A stretch of 24,766 nucleotides of DNA from an uncultured Porphyromonadaceae bacterium (GTDB lineage Bacteria > Bacteroidota > Bacteroidia > Bacteroidales > Muribaculaceae). Position numbers and translations under genes: made by a program. Under the pieces are notes generated by a model. That model did not search any database, had not been told where the DNA came from, and worked only from the letters and a program-made list of their open reading frames with translations. This document shows, one piece after another, positions 24,755 through 24,766 of this stretch (position 1 is the stretch's first letter; the number at the start of each line of letters is the position of its first letter). The stretch lies in assembly GCA_902462525.1 (NCBI GenBank), contig CABQCA010000016.1, positions 1 through 24,766 on the forward strand, given 5' to 3'.

Positions 24755-24766
24755 TGGGCGATTATG

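Noticed and set aside
1..24766. CRISPR arrays, rRNA or tRNA genes, insertion sequences
   Set aside because: I saw no regularly spaced direct repeats, no tRNA cloverleaf or rRNA signatures, and no transposase or integrase motifs.

Overview
The window looks like a polysaccharide utilization locus (PUL) from a gut-type Bacteroidales, possibly Muribaculaceae. The evidence is an adjacent SusC/SusD pair, lipoprotein signal peptides, A/T-rich translation starts without a strong Shine-Dalgarno, two perfect Bacteroidetes -7 boxes (TAnnTTTG) in one divergent promoter region, and a periplasmic TPR sensor with a C-terminal HTH. The family-level assignment is a guess from sequence style.

Minus strand, read right to left from 15979: GH3 glycosidase, ECF sigma factor, endonuclease/exonuclease/phosphatase (EEP) lipoprotein, a 95-residue FecR-like N-terminal fragment, SusC, SusD, a small secreted protein with a type IX-sorting-like tail, then three paralogous right-handed beta-helix proteins. 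The last of these runs off the left edge. Spacing is tight and same-strand throughout, so this is probably one long transcription unit of about 16 kb. It is punctuated by strong intercistronic hairpins after SusD and between the beta-helix genes.

Upstream of that unit on the same strand (17852-16149) is a membrane-bound TPR/HTH regulator. It is transcribed divergently from a plus-strand enzyme operon: a GH43-GH3 two-enzyme fusion (18153-21350), a GH27 alpha-galactosidase-like enzyme with a C-terminal beta-sandwich (21360-22931), and a decayed GH3 gene (22957-23529). The GH3 remnant has an apparent ATG-to-ATT start loss and a foreign C-terminal tail. Two hairpins (23541-23616) separate this operon from a visibly AT-richer pair of overlapping minus-strand genes for membrane proteins of unknown function (24659-23594).

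Working model (inference): SusC/SusD import oligosaccharides. The beta-helix proteins bind or cleave the parent polymer outside the cell. GH3, GH43-GH3 and GH27 trim beta-linked, arabinosyl/xylosyl and alpha-galactosyl groups. The TPR/HTH protein and the ECF sigma control expression. The most unusual points are the anti-sigma fragment lacking membrane and periplasmic parts next to a SusC lacking the STN signalling domain, the GH43-GH3 fusion, the extra C-terminal domain on the third beta-helix protein, and the chimeric GH3 pseudogene.
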